A stretch of DNA of 64,000 nucleotides from Methylobacterium sp. C25. Its GTDB lineage: Bacteria > Pseudomonadota > Alphaproteobacteria > Rhizobiales > Beijerinckiaceae. The stretch spans positions 1-64,000 of the forward strand of contig NZ_JAAUVI010000012.1 of the NCBI RefSeq assembly GCF_021352225.1, given 5' to 3'. Positions 37,777 through 48,719 of the stretch are shown here, one piece after another. Both the position numbers and the translations under genes were made by a program. Each line of letters opens with the position of its first letter. The first letter of the stretch is position 1. Below the pieces are notes generated by a model. That model had not been told where the DNA came from, did no database searches, and saw only the letters and a list, made by a program, of their open reading frames with translations.

Positions 37777-37959
37777 GGCGTATCGATGGGGAAAGACGGC
37801 CGGCGCAGCGCCTCATGTTCCAGGCAAGGTTCTACGCTTGGCCAGAGCGGAGCCGAAGCGGCAGGGCCTGAGAAGCCGACCATGACCGCCACAATAACCA
37901 GGCCGGCAAATGTCGGAACGCGCGTGCTCTCTCCCTCTTAGGGCTTGGAAGGGGGCGTT

Positions 37960-38124
37960 TCATAGGCGCGCCAGGATTACGACCACGACCAGGAAGGCGA
38001 CCAGCAGCAATACCGTCCCCAGCATCGTGCGATCCGCGGCCCGGCGGATGAAGGGCCGAACCTTTCGCCGTCGCCTCTGACCACCGCCATAGTCCGATTG
38101 CGCGCGGGCGAGTTTCTTGCTCAC
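37960..38124 (-). CDS. Tiny C-terminally anchored membrane protein
   Basis: A 54-residue reading frame from GTG38124, preceded by TGAGGA. A basic N-terminal half (RRRRKVRPFIRRAAD) leads to one hydrophobic helix (MLGTVLLLVAFLVVVVILARL). It starts 7 nt after the stop of the 41-residue frame upstream, so the two may form a small operon. Unrecognised. Confidence 0.4.
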   Translation of the reverse strand: MSKKLARAQSDYGGGQRRRRKVRPFIRRAADRTMLGTVLLLVAFLVVVVILARL

Positions 38125-38131
38125 GTCGTCC

Positions 38132-38257
38132 TCAGGCCGGCAGGTGCACGCCTTCGGCGGCAAGCGCCTCGTCCTCGAACTGGTTGGCGGCCGCCGAACC
38201 CGAAGGAATTCCGCCTCCATGGGAATGGCCGCCGCCTCGCGAGTGTTCTTGTCCCAT
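38132..38257 (-). CDS. 41-residue Gly/His-containing small protein
   Basis: A short frame with a strong ribosome site (GGAGGAGA ending 3-4 nt before ATG38257). The product begins MGQEHSRGGGHSHGGG and ends ALAAEGVHLPA. No family is recognised. Strong translation signal and tight spacing to the next tiny gene are the only support. Confidence 0.4.
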   Translation of the reverse strand: MGQEHSRGGGHSHGGGIPSGSAAANQFEDEALAAEGVHLPA

Positions 38258-38301
38258 GGGTCTCCTCCGCATGCGTGGGGATGTGTTCCGGGCAGGCAGC
38301 C

Positions 38302-38856
38302 TCACGGGGTGTCTCCGCCGATCAGGTCGGCGACGTGCGCGCCGGCCGGGTGGCCTGTCGCGACGCGGTGGGCCTCGGAGCAGGCGACGTAGCCGGGACC
38401 GAAGGAGGTCATGACGAGCTCGCGGCGTCCGTCCGGGGCTTCCCTGCTGGCTAGCAGCGCCCGGCCGCCCGGCCAGAGTTCGGAATCGGGCAAGGGGCCC
38501 CGGCCCGGCTCGCCGTAGCGCCGCACGCCCTCGTCGTGGATGGCCCGGCGCGCCCGGGCAAGCGCCTCGCCCGACAGCGGCAGCCCTACCCAGACCACCT
38601 TCTGCAGGCCTTCGTCCCGGCAGACCACCAGCACCACCTCCGAGGTCCCGGCTCCGGTCGCCGGTCGCCAGCCCTGCGGGTAATAGAGCGCCGTCAGGTT
38701 CGCCTCGCGGTCCGCCTTGAGCGGGCGCGGCATGTCGGTGACCGGGCCCCAGGTGAGGCCGAACGGCGCCTCGCCCTGTTTCGCCTCACCCGCAGCGGAA
38801 GCGCAGGTCAGGGCAAGGAAGGGCGCCATTGCCGCCAGGAGGGGCGCGGGGCGCAT
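38302..38856 (-). CDS. Secreted protein of unknown function after czcA
   Basis: A 184-residue precursor with a signal peptide (LLAAMAPFLALTCASA). The body contains FGLTWGPVTDMPRP, a Cys (VVCRDEGLQKV) and LVMTSFGPGYVACSEAHRV. It begins 4 nt after the czcA stop, so it is almost certainly co-transcribed with czcBA. I do not recognise a family. Confidence 0.6.
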   Translation of the reverse strand: MRPAPLLAAMAPFLALTCASAAGEAKQGEAPFGLTWGPVTDMPRPLKADREANLTALYYPQGWRPATGAGTSEVVLVVCRDEGLQKVVWVGLPLSGEALARARRAIHDEGVRRYGEPGRGPLPDSELWPGGRALLASREAPDGRRELVMTSFGPGYVACSEAHRVATGHPAGAHVADLIGGDTP

Positions 38857-38860
38857 CGAT

Positions 38861-42109
<3,249 letters not shown>

Positions 42110-42120
42110 GTCCCGTCCCC

Positions 42121-43473
42121 TCAGTGGGCGTGATCGGCTTCGCTCTTTCCGAGCTCGGCCTTGAGGAGGAAGGTGTTGCCGACGGCGATGGTCTCGCCCG
42201 CCTTGAGACCCGAGGCGACCTCGAAGGCGTCGTCGTCGGAGCGCCCGAGTTCGACCTCGCGCTTCTCGAAGCCCTCGTCCGTGCGGACGAAGACGACGCG
42301 CTTGCCCTCGACGGTCTGGAGCGCGGCCTTGGGCACGCTCACCGGCACCGCGTCCTGCGAGATCTCGACCTCGGCGGTGATGTATGTGCCGGGACGCCAA
42401 GCCATCTCCTTGTTCGGCAACGCGACGATGACCTTGGCGGCACGGGTGTCGGCGGTCAGGAATGGGCTGACGAAGACGACTTTGCCCCGCTCGTGGCGCG
42501 CGTCGCCCTCCTGGCTCGGCGTGACGGTGACCAGTGCACCTTCCTTGATCTTGGCGAGTTCCGAGGTCGGCACCGAGAGTTCGATCCATACGGTCGAGAG
42601 GTCTGCAACGGTGTAGAGGTCGGACGGATCGCCCTCCTTGCCTACGGCAGTGCCGACATCGACCTTGCGCTCGACGATGCGCCCGGACATCGGCGAACGC
42701 AGCTCGTACTGGCGCAGGCTCGACAGGTTCGGGGTGCTTTCGTCGCGCTTTGCGAGCTTGGCGACGGCGGCCGCGTCGAGCCCGAGGGCCGAGAGTTTCT
42801 GCCGGGCGAGGTCCTGCCGAAGCGTCGCCTCGGAATAGACGGCCTTGGCATTCAGGTAGGCGCTTTCGGCCGAGATGCGCTTGTCCCAGAGGGCGGCCTG
42901 CCGGTCGAAGTTGGTCTTCTCCAGATCGGCCTTCACCGAGGCGGTGAGGTACTCGCTCTTGGCGTCGGCGACCTCGCGGCTGTCGAGGACGGCGACGACC
43001 TCGTCCCTTGCGACCGAATCCCCGAGACGCTTGCGCATCTCGGCAACGGTGCCGACGACGCGGGCCGGAACCCGTGCGATCCGATCGGTATCCGGCGTGA
43101 TCGTGCCGGGAACGAGGATGTGCCGGGACAGGGTCCCGCCCTCGGCCTTGGCCACCTTGATGTCCTGGTTCTCGATCTGCTCGGCGGTCATCTTGACGTG
43201 ACCCTCCTCGCCCTCGGATTCGGAGTGCTCGTGCTCGCCATGGGCATGCTCGCCCTTGGGCTTGGCAGCCGGTTTGCCGTGATCGTGGCCGTCGCCCTCG
43301 GCATGCTCGGCCTCGGCGGATTTCGCAGCGTCGGGACCGGCGGCGAAGGTAAAGACGGTCGGTGACACGCCGGCCGAGGCGAGGAGACCTCGGACGAGGT
43401 CGGACACTGCGGGAACGGCGGCGCCCACGAAGATGCCGGCGGCCACCAGAAGGGTGGTCAGAAAAATGCGCAT
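42121..43473 (-). CDS. czcB: CzcB-type RND periplasmic adaptor with His-rich region
   Basis: About 450 residues. The N-terminal anchor RIFLTTLLVAAGIFVGAAVPAV is followed by a His/Glu-rich linker (EHAEGDGHDHGKPAAKPKG, then HAHGEHEHSESEGEEGH) that can bind Zn/Co. The adaptor core includes LVPGTITPDTDRIARVPARV, ELRSPMSGRIVERKVDVGTAV and VWIELSVPTSELAKIK. The start is uncertain: in-frame ATG43521 and GTG43581 would add 16 or 36 residues without clear ribosome sites. Confidence 0.88.
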   Translation of the reverse strand: MRIFLTTLLVAAGIFVGAAVPAVSDLVRGLLASAGVSPTVFTFAAGPDAAKSAEAEHAEGDGHDHGKPAAKPKGEHAHGEHEHSESEGEEGHVKMTAEQIENQDIKVAKAEGGTLSRHILVPGTITPDTDRIARVPARVVGTVAEMRKRLGDSVARDEVVAVLDSREVADAKSEYLTASVKADLEKTNFDRQAALWDKRISAESAYLNAKAVYSEATLRQDLARQKLSALGLDAAAVAKLAKRDESTPNLSSLRQYELRSPMSGRIVERKVDVGTAVGKEGDPSDLYTVADLSTVWIELSVPTSELAKIKEGALVTVTPSQEGDARHERGKVVFVSPFLTADTRAAKVIVALPNKEMAWRPGTYITAEVEISQDAVPVSVPKAALQTVEGKRVVFVRTDEGFEKREVELGRSDDDAFEVASGLKAGETIAVGNTFLLKAELGKSEADHAH

Positions 43474-43598
43474 GGATGCCTGCTGGGACGCGCCGGAAGC
43501 CGATGACGGCGTTCCGGGCATTTGCTGGTCGACAACATCAGGAAATGGCCCGGGCCGCTCGGCCTCGGGCTCAGGACGCACGCGTTGGCGGCGTCACC

Positions 43599-43979
43599 TC
43601 AGGCGCGGGGCGGCCGGGGCAGGCGGTCGGGCGCGACCGAGGAAAGGGTCGCGGATACCCGGGCGTAAGACGGCCGAGAGGTCGCCGTCAGCGGCGCGGG
43701 CTCGGTATTGTCCACGGTCGCGGCGACGTGGCAGCCGCAATGCACGTGGCAGGTCAGCCCCGGATCGGCTGCCTGCTCCCCGCCTGATGCCGTGTCCGAC
43801 ACGAATGAAAGCTCAATACGGTCATGGCCTTGATGGCCCTGATGGAAGGCGAGATCCTCGGCGATGCAGACGGTCGGCATGGCGACGGCGAGCGCCAGGA
43901 CGAGCGCGAGCGCGCGGGCGGCGGTCGCCCACCAGCCCGTCATCGCCCCGAAGGCTCTATGGCGTCGCGCCGAAAGCAT
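43599..43979 (-). CDS. CzcI-like small secreted Cys/His protein heading the czc operon
   Basis: About 126 residues. The signal peptide is ALALVLALAVAMPTVCIAED. The mature part has His residues (FHQGHQGHDRIEL) and a compact Cys/His cluster, CHVHCGCHVAA. It ends LPRPPRA. Position as first gene before czcBA, and length, resemble CzcI. AAGGA lies about 5 nt before ATG43979. It belongs with the two other small Cys-rich leader proteins in this window. Confidence 0.65.
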   Translation of the reverse strand: MLSARRHRAFGAMTGWWATAARALALVLALAVAMPTVCIAEDLAFHQGHQGHDRIELSFVSDTASGGEQAADPGLTCHVHCGCHVAATVDNTEPAPLTATSRPSYARVSATLSSVAPDRLPRPPRA

Positions 43980-44134
43980 CACAGTCCTTATGTGCGATTC
44001 AGGGGCTTGGTCACAAGCCGCGGTCGCATGGCGTGGTGAAGGCATCCCTGGTCGGCGGATGCCTGAACGGCAGCTTCACACCCCATTCAAAGAATTCGGC
44101 AGAACCTGGCGCGATCATCAAAGGGATTTGGCCC

Positions 44135-44371
44135 ATGAAACGTCATCTGATCGCCCTGGCGGCTGCCGTGGTGGCTCTCGCTCCCGTGGCGGCGTCGGCC
44201 CAATATTACGGCTACGGATCGCCTCATCATCATCACGAGGAGGTTCGCCGCTACCATCATGGCGATCACGACCACGTGGAGGTTCGTCGCCATCATCACG
44301 ACGGCTGGGACGAGCACCGCCACGGCTTTCAGCGCCAACATCACCATCATCACCACGACTTCGACGATTGA
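44135..44371 (+). CDS. Small His-rich secreted protein
   Basis: A 78-residue precursor. The signal peptide ALAAAVVALAPVAASAQ is followed by a mature region in which 19 of roughly 56 residues are His, grouped in runs (PHHHHEE, RYHHGDHDH, RRHHHDGW, and six consecutive His near the end). AAGGGA precedes the ATG. A periplasmic Ni/Co/Zn buffer is an inference from composition. It diverges from the czc operon. Confidence 0.65.
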   Translation: MKRHLIALAAAVVALAPVAASAQYYGYGSPHHHHEEVRRYHHGDHDHVEVRRHHHDGWDEHRHGFQRQHHHHHHDFDD

Positions 44372-44392
44372 GGATGGTGCAGCCCGGCGGGT

Positions 44393-44421
44393 GCCCGCTC
44401 CGACGTGCGATCGGAGCGGGC
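44393..44421 (+). terminator. Hairpin after the His-rich gene
   Basis: A perfect 11-bp stem with arms GCCCGCTCCGA and TCGGAGCGGGC and a 7-nt loop lies 22 nt after the stop codon. No T-run follows, so it is either a factor-assisted terminator or an mRNA-stabilising hairpin serving both strands. Confidence 0.45.
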
Positions 44422-44482
44422 GTATCCGCGGTGTGTGAGGGGGTGGATCACACCACGGATGACTGTCCTCGCCGGAAGCGAC

Positions 44483-44551
44483 CTAAGCCAGCGCGTAGCC
44501 AATGCCCGCGGCAAGGATTGCGAAGACGACGAGGAGGGGCAGCATCCTCAT
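44483..44551 (-). CDS. 22-residue single-helix peptide (doubtful)
   Basis: A frame encoding MRMLPLLVVFAILAAGIGYALA, one hydrophobic helix. It lies 40 nt after the stop of the secreted protein gene at 44592-44849 on the same strand. There is no strong ribosome site. It is listed because small membrane peptides often accompany metal transporters; it may equally be chance. Confidence 0.2.
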   Translation of the reverse strand: MRMLPLLVVFAILAAGIGYALA

Positions 44552-44591
44552 GGCACCGTCCCGGCCCTCTGCCCCTAACTGAGGGGTGGCC

Positions 44592-44849
44592 TTACTTCTT
44601 GCCCGGTTTGTCGTGGCTGTGGCCATGGGCATGTCCGTCGTTCTCGGAGTGAACCGGCTTGCCGTCCGGACCCTTCTGCTGTGCCTCGCTGACCCGCGGG
44701 TCGTCGCGGTGCAGCGGTCCGCCGGACACGCCGCCGGTGTTCGGGACCGCCCGCTCCGGATTGGAGGCGTTGCCGTGTCCGTCGATTGCAAGGGCTGGGG
44801 TCGCGGTCAGCATCGCGGTGGCGAGAGCGGCGGCGAGGATGCGCTTCAT
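44592..44849 (-). CDS. Small secreted His-containing protein
   Basis: An 85-residue precursor with a clear signal peptide (RILAAALATAMLTATPALA-I). The mature part is hydrophilic, with HGNASNPERAVPNTGGVSGG and a His-rich end (HSENDGHAHGHSHDKPGKK). No known family is recognised. It lies alone between the two-component genes and the His-rich gene, which suggests a periplasmic metal-binding role. Confidence 0.55.
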   Translation of the reverse strand: MKRILAAALATAMLTATPALAIDGHGNASNPERAVPNTGGVSGGPLHRDDPRVSEAQQKGPDGKPVHSENDGHAHGHSHDKPGKK

Positions 44850-44947
44850 GGGTGTGTCTCCAATTCGGGGCGACCAAGTCGGCCGCGTCGAAACCTGAGA
44901 TAGACGAGCCCTTTGTCTCCCAATCGCCGGGATCGTGACGAATTATG

Positions 44948-46282
44948 TCAGCCCTTGGCACTCGGCCGAGGCAGCCTGATCTCCGCGCGCAAGCCGCCTT
45001 CCGGCCGGTTCGACAAGGTAAGGGTGCCGCCTTCAGCTTCGACGGCCCTCTTGGCGATGGTCAGCCCGAGCCCGGTCCCGCCGGTATTGCGGTTCCGTGA
45101 TCCTTCCAGCCGGGTGAAGGGCTCGAAGGCCCGCTCGACGTCCTCCGGTGCTACGCCAAGGCCGTCGTCGTCGATCCGGATGAGCAGCGCGTCCTCCTCG
45201 ACCCTCAGGCGGATCTGCACCCGCGTTCCGTAGCGCACGCCGTTATCGACGAGGTTCTCCAGCGCTCGCCGGAAGGCGACGTGCCGCATGGTCGCCAGCG
45301 CCCGGCCCGGTCCGTCGTAGGTCACGTCCCTGTCACCATCGGTCGAGGCATCGGCGACCCCCATCAGGACGCTTGCCACGTTGGTGACCTGCCGTGCCTC
45401 CGGATCAGCGTCGCCGCGCAGGTAGGACAGGGTCGCGTCGATCATGGCCTGCATGTCGTCGAGATCGGCCGCCATGGCTCGCCGCTCCTGCGGGTCGCCG
45501 GCCCGGTCCAGGCGCAATCGGAGGCGTGCAATCGGCGTGCGCAGGTCGTGCGAGACGGCTGCCAGGGCCTGGGTTCGTTCTGCGATGAGTTCGTGAATGC
45601 GCTCCTGCATGGCGTTGAGCGCCTGCCCGATATCGCGGGTCTCGTCCGGGCCGACCTCGGGCACAGGCACGACGTTCCCGTGCCCGATCCGGGCGGTGGC
45701 GCGGGTGAGGTCGCGCAGCGGTCCCGCGATTTGGTGCATCAGGACAACGGCGGCGGCCCCGACGAGGATCGCCATTGCCGTCGCGAGGTATGCCCAGGGT
45801 GCCTGACGCGCCAAGCTTGGCGCATGTGCCGAGCGGAAGGTCAGCAGACTCCTGTCCGGAAGGGTCACGACACCGCGGAGGTCAGGCTGGTGAAGGGGGT
45901 CGTCCTGGACCTCAAGGGTCAGGGCTAGGTTCGGACCGAGCACCGGTTCGAGGTCGGTGAGACGGACGCGAAGTTCCCGGAGCGCGGGGTCGGACTGCGT
46001 GACCGGATCGGTCGACCCCGGTGCCGTCCAACCGATCTCGAAATGGTTCGACGAGAGGGCCTTCGCTTCCGTTCCTCGCTCGTCAGGCGGCCGCCTCAGG
46101 ATCGCCTCACGCGCCAGCACGAGTTGCCGGGCGACCTCGATGGCGAAGGCATCGTCGGCGGCGGCCACGGCCGAATATCGGTAGAGCAGCAGAGCCCCGC
46201 CATGGACTAGGAGGACAGCCAGGAGCAGGACGGCGACGGTACGTCCTTCAAGGCTGCGTGCCAGACCTGACAGGCCCCTCAT
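44948..46282 (-). CDS. Sensor histidine kinase of a metal-linked two-component system
   Basis: A 444-residue membrane kinase. Transmembrane segments near 15-37 and 163-185 bound a periplasmic sensor of about 125 residues. A HAMP region (IAGPLRDLTRATARIGHGN) precedes the H-box AAVSHDLRTPIARLRLRL. N-box RALENLVDNGVRYG and G-boxes DDDGLGVAPED and GGTGLGLTIAKR follow. Its ATG overlaps the regulator stop by 4 nt. Being last in the zntA-CDF-ZIP operon, it probably senses periplasmic zinc or a related metal (inference). Confidence 0.88.
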   Translation of the reverse strand: MRGLSGLARSLEGRTVAVLLLAVLLVHGGALLLYRYSAVAAADDAFAIEVARQLVLAREAILRRPPDERGTEAKALSSNHFEIGWTAPGSTDPVTQSDPALRELRVRLTDLEPVLGPNLALTLEVQDDPLHQPDLRGVVTLPDRSLLTFRSAHAPSLARQAPWAYLATAMAILVGAAAVVLMHQIAGPLRDLTRATARIGHGNVVPVPEVGPDETRDIGQALNAMQERIHELIAERTQALAAVSHDLRTPIARLRLRLDRAGDPQERRAMAADLDDMQAMIDATLSYLRGDADPEARQVTNVASVLMGVADASTDGDRDVTYDGPGRALATMRHVAFRRALENLVDNGVRYGTRVQIRLRVEEDALLIRIDDDGLGVAPEDVERAFEPFTRLEGSRNRNTGGTGLGLTIAKRAVEAEGGTLTLSNRPEGGLRAEIRLPRPSAKG

Positions 46283-47025
46283 GAGCGCCCGACCTTGGCG
46301 GCCAGCATGTAGCCCGACCCGCGAATGGTCTTGATGACGGGCATGGCGCCCTCCGGTGGTTCGAGCTTGCGCCTCAGGCGGCTCACCAGCGTGTCGACGC
46401 TGCGGTCGGACGGTGCCGCAAGGCGGCCGCGCCCCATCTCCAGGATCTGCTCGCGCCCGAGGACACGCCCCGGATGCTCCAGGAAGACGAGGAGCAGGTC
46501 GTACTCCGCCCCCGACAGGTCGACGACGGCTCCCTCGGGGTCGGCCAGCACGCGGCTGCGCAGGTCAAGTCGCCAGCCGGCGAACGTCATCGTCTCCGTC
46601 CGCGTCGCGGCGGTCGGCGTCGGTGCGATGGCAGCGCGGCGGAGCAGGGCACGGATGCGGGCGAGAAGCTCGGGACGTCCGAACGGCTTGGCGACGAAGT
46701 CATCGGCCCCGAGTTCCAAGCCGAGCACCCGGTCCGCTTCCTCGCTGCGTGCGCTGAGCATGATGACCGGAACGGTGCCCTTCGCCCTCAGGGACCTCAG
46801 CAGATCGAATCCGGAAGCCCCCGGCAGCATGACGTCGAGCAGCACGAGATCGACCGCGGTATCCGAGAGGAGCGACCACATCTCCGCGCCGTTCCGGCAG
46901 CCCGTGACCCGATAGCCGCTCTCACGCAAGAGGCGGGCAACGAGCACGCGCATGCCGTCGTCATCCTCTACGAGCAGGATATGGGCTCCAGCGGCCGGCG
47001 GATTCTTCCCGGTTTGCGAGCCCAT
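46279..47025 (-). CDS. OmpR-family response regulator
   Basis: A 248-residue regulator: receiver domain with EDDD near residue 20 and phospho-acceptor Asp in LVLLDVMLPGASG, then a C-terminal winged helix (AEYDLLLVFLEHPGRVLGRE, SVDTLVSRLRRKLE, IRGSGYMLAA). It lies 12 nt after the ZIP gene and is coupled to the kinase gene. No binding repeats could be assigned. Confidence 0.9.
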   Translation of the reverse strand: MGSQTGKNPPAAGAHILLVEDDDGMRVLVARLLRESGYRVTGCRNGAEMWSLLSDTAVDLVLLDVMLPGASGFDLLRSLRAKGTVPVIMLSARSEEADRVLGLELGADDFVAKPFGRPELLARIRALLRRAAIAPTPTAATRTETMTFAGWRLDLRSRVLADPEGAVVDLSGAEYDLLLVFLEHPGRVLGREQILEMGRGRLAAPSDRSVDTLVSRLRRKLEPPEGAMPVIKTIRGSGYMLAAKVGRS

Positions 47026-47037
47026 CGTTTCTTCCGG

Positions 47038-47724
47038 CTAGGCGACGGCTTGGTCGAGGAGGAGCAGGAGCAGGAAGCCCGCGAAGAACATCGCCGTTAC
47101 CCAGGGCCGGTCCTCAGTCTCGTGCGCCTCGACGAGGAGTTCCTCGGTGACGAGGTAGAGCAGCGCGATCAGGCCGAAGGCGAGGAAGCCGGCCTGGACC
47201 GGCGCCGAAAGGGTGGCGACGGGGCCGCCGAGCAGGGCCCCGAGCGGCAACAGGACGACCAGGCCCGCGGTCAGGCCGACCACCCTGCCCTTGGACGTGC
47301 CGGAGCCGCCGAGCTCGTTCGCCACCGTCAGTCCGAGGAACAGCACCTCGATGGTCAGGGCGACGGTAAGCAGGATGCCGGCCTTGGCGCCGGCCGCGAA
47401 GGCGATGCCGAGGACGAGGCCGTCCACCAGGATGTCGATGCCGGTGACCGACATCAGTCCGACCGGTCCTTTCGCCCGCTTGCCTATGCTTTTGACGAGA
47501 AGCATCGCGGCGACACCGATTGCTCCGCCGACGAGCGTTGCCCAAGGCGACCCTGCATGCTTGAGGTCCGGCAGGATCTCTCCCGCCGCTGCCGCGAAGA
47601 CCACACCCGCCGCGAAATGCTGGATGGCGCTGACCAGGACGGGTCCGGGTCGGAGGTTGACCGCGACCGCGGCGCCGACAATCGCGGCCGCGGCGGGGAT
47701 CAGCGTGTAGATCCAAGCCTGCAT
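47038..47724 (-). CDS. ZIP-family metal transporter
   Basis: A 228-residue polytopic protein with about eight hydrophobic segments. IQHFAAGVVFAAAAGEILPDL, GIDILVDGLVLGIAF and TIEVLFLGLTVANELGGSGTSK are the metal-site helices of bacterial ZIP transporters, although the first His of the usual HxxxE motif in helix 4 is replaced (IDxxxDG). ZIP proteins usually import divalent metal, which is odd inside an efflux operon. It lies 7 nt after the CDF gene. Confidence 0.78.
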   Translation of the reverse strand: MQAWIYTLIPAAAAIVGAAVAVNLRPGPVLVSAIQHFAAGVVFAAAAGEILPDLKHAGSPWATLVGGAIGVAAMLLVKSIGKRAKGPVGLMSVTGIDILVDGLVLGIAFAAGAKAGILLTVALTIEVLFLGLTVANELGGSGTSKGRVVGLTAGLVVLLPLGALLGGPVATLSAPVQAGFLAFGLIALLYLVTEELLVEAHETEDRPWVTAMFFAGFLLLLLLDQAVA

Positions 47725-47731
47725 GACCGCC

Positions 47732-48715
47732 TCAGACCACGTTGTCGGGGGCGAGGGCGCAAGCGGTCTCCGTGCTCGTCTCGACCTGCAAGGTGGTGTG
47801 CCCGATCCCGAACGTCTCCTTCAGTTGGCTCGCGACCCGCATCAGAAAGTCGTCGCCTGGATGGCCAGCCGGGATCACGAGGTGGGAGGTCAGGGCGGTC
47901 TCCGTGGTGCTCATCGGCCAGATGTGGAGGTCGTGGATGGCGACGACCCCGGGAAGGCCCTGGAGGTGACGGCGGACGGCGTCCGGGTCGATGCCGGGCG
48001 GCACCGCCGCGAGCGACAGCGTCAGGCTGTCGCGCAGCAGCCCCCAGGTGCTCCAGACGATGACGGCCACGATGCCGAGGCTGACCAGGGGATCGAGCCA
48101 TGTCCAGCCCGTGTAGAGGATCACGAGGCCGGCCAGGACGACGCCTGCGGAAACTGCCGCGTCGGCCGCCATGTGCAGGAATGCGCCCTTGATGTTGATG
48201 TCGCCCTTGGCACCGGACGCGAACAGCCATGCGGTCACGCCGTTCACGGCGATGCCGATGGCCGCGACGATCATCACGGTCTTGCCCGCGACGGGCGCCG
48301 GCTCCCCGAAGCGCTGGATCGCCTCCCATGCGATGGCCCCGACCGCGACGAGCAGGAACACGGCATTGAACAGCGCCGCCAGGATCGACGAGCCCTTCAT
48401 CCCGTAGGTGTAGCGCGACGTCGGCGCGCGCTTCGCCAGGACCGTCGCGGCCCACGCGACCACGAGCCCGAGCACGTCGGACAGGTTGTGGCCGGCGTCG
48501 GCGAGGAGCGCCACCGAGTTGGCGAGCACGCCATAGGTGGCCTCGATGGCTACGAACCCGACGTTGAGCGCGATGCCGATGGCGAACGCCTTCCCGAAGC
48601 TCGCCGGCGCGTGGGCGTGGCCGGGGCCGTGCTGGTTGCCCGCATGATCGTGCGCATGGTCCCCGTGACCATCGCCGCCGTGGTCGTGCCCGTGGTGCTC
48701 GTGATCGTTCGCCAT
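47732..48715 (-). CDS. czcD: CDF-family cation efflux protein (CzcD/ZitB-like)
   Basis: A 327-residue transporter. The N-terminus is very His-rich (NDHEHHGHDHGGDGHGDHAH and beyond). Six hydrophobic segments carry the metal-site motifs LADAGHNLSDVLGL (helix 2, HxxxD) and FLHMAADAAVSAGV (helix 5, HxxxD). The cytoplasmic C-terminal domain has HDLHIWPMSTTETALTSHLV. It exports Zn/Cd/Co to the periplasm. ATG48715 is chosen; the 12-codon upstream extension overlaps zntA. Confidence 0.92.
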   Translation of the reverse strand: MANDHEHHGHDHGGDGHGDHAHDHAGNQHGPGHAHAPASFGKAFAIGIALNVGFVAIEATYGVLANSVALLADAGHNLSDVLGLVVAWAATVLAKRAPTSRYTYGMKGSSILAALFNAVFLLVAVGAIAWEAIQRFGEPAPVAGKTVMIVAAIGIAVNGVTAWLFASGAKGDINIKGAFLHMAADAAVSAGVVLAGLVILYTGWTWLDPLVSLGIVAVIVWSTWGLLRDSLTLSLAAVPPGIDPDAVRRHLQGLPGVVAIHDLHIWPMSTTETALTSHLVIPAGHPGDDFLMRVASQLKETFGIGHTTLQVETSTETACALAPDNVV

Positions 48716-48719
48716 GGGT

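Noticed and set aside
37777..37959. Small hydrophobic frame on the minus strand (FAGLVIVAVMVGF)
   Set aside because: A stop lies just upstream and no start codon precedes the hydrophobic stretch; the frame then runs antisense into copA.
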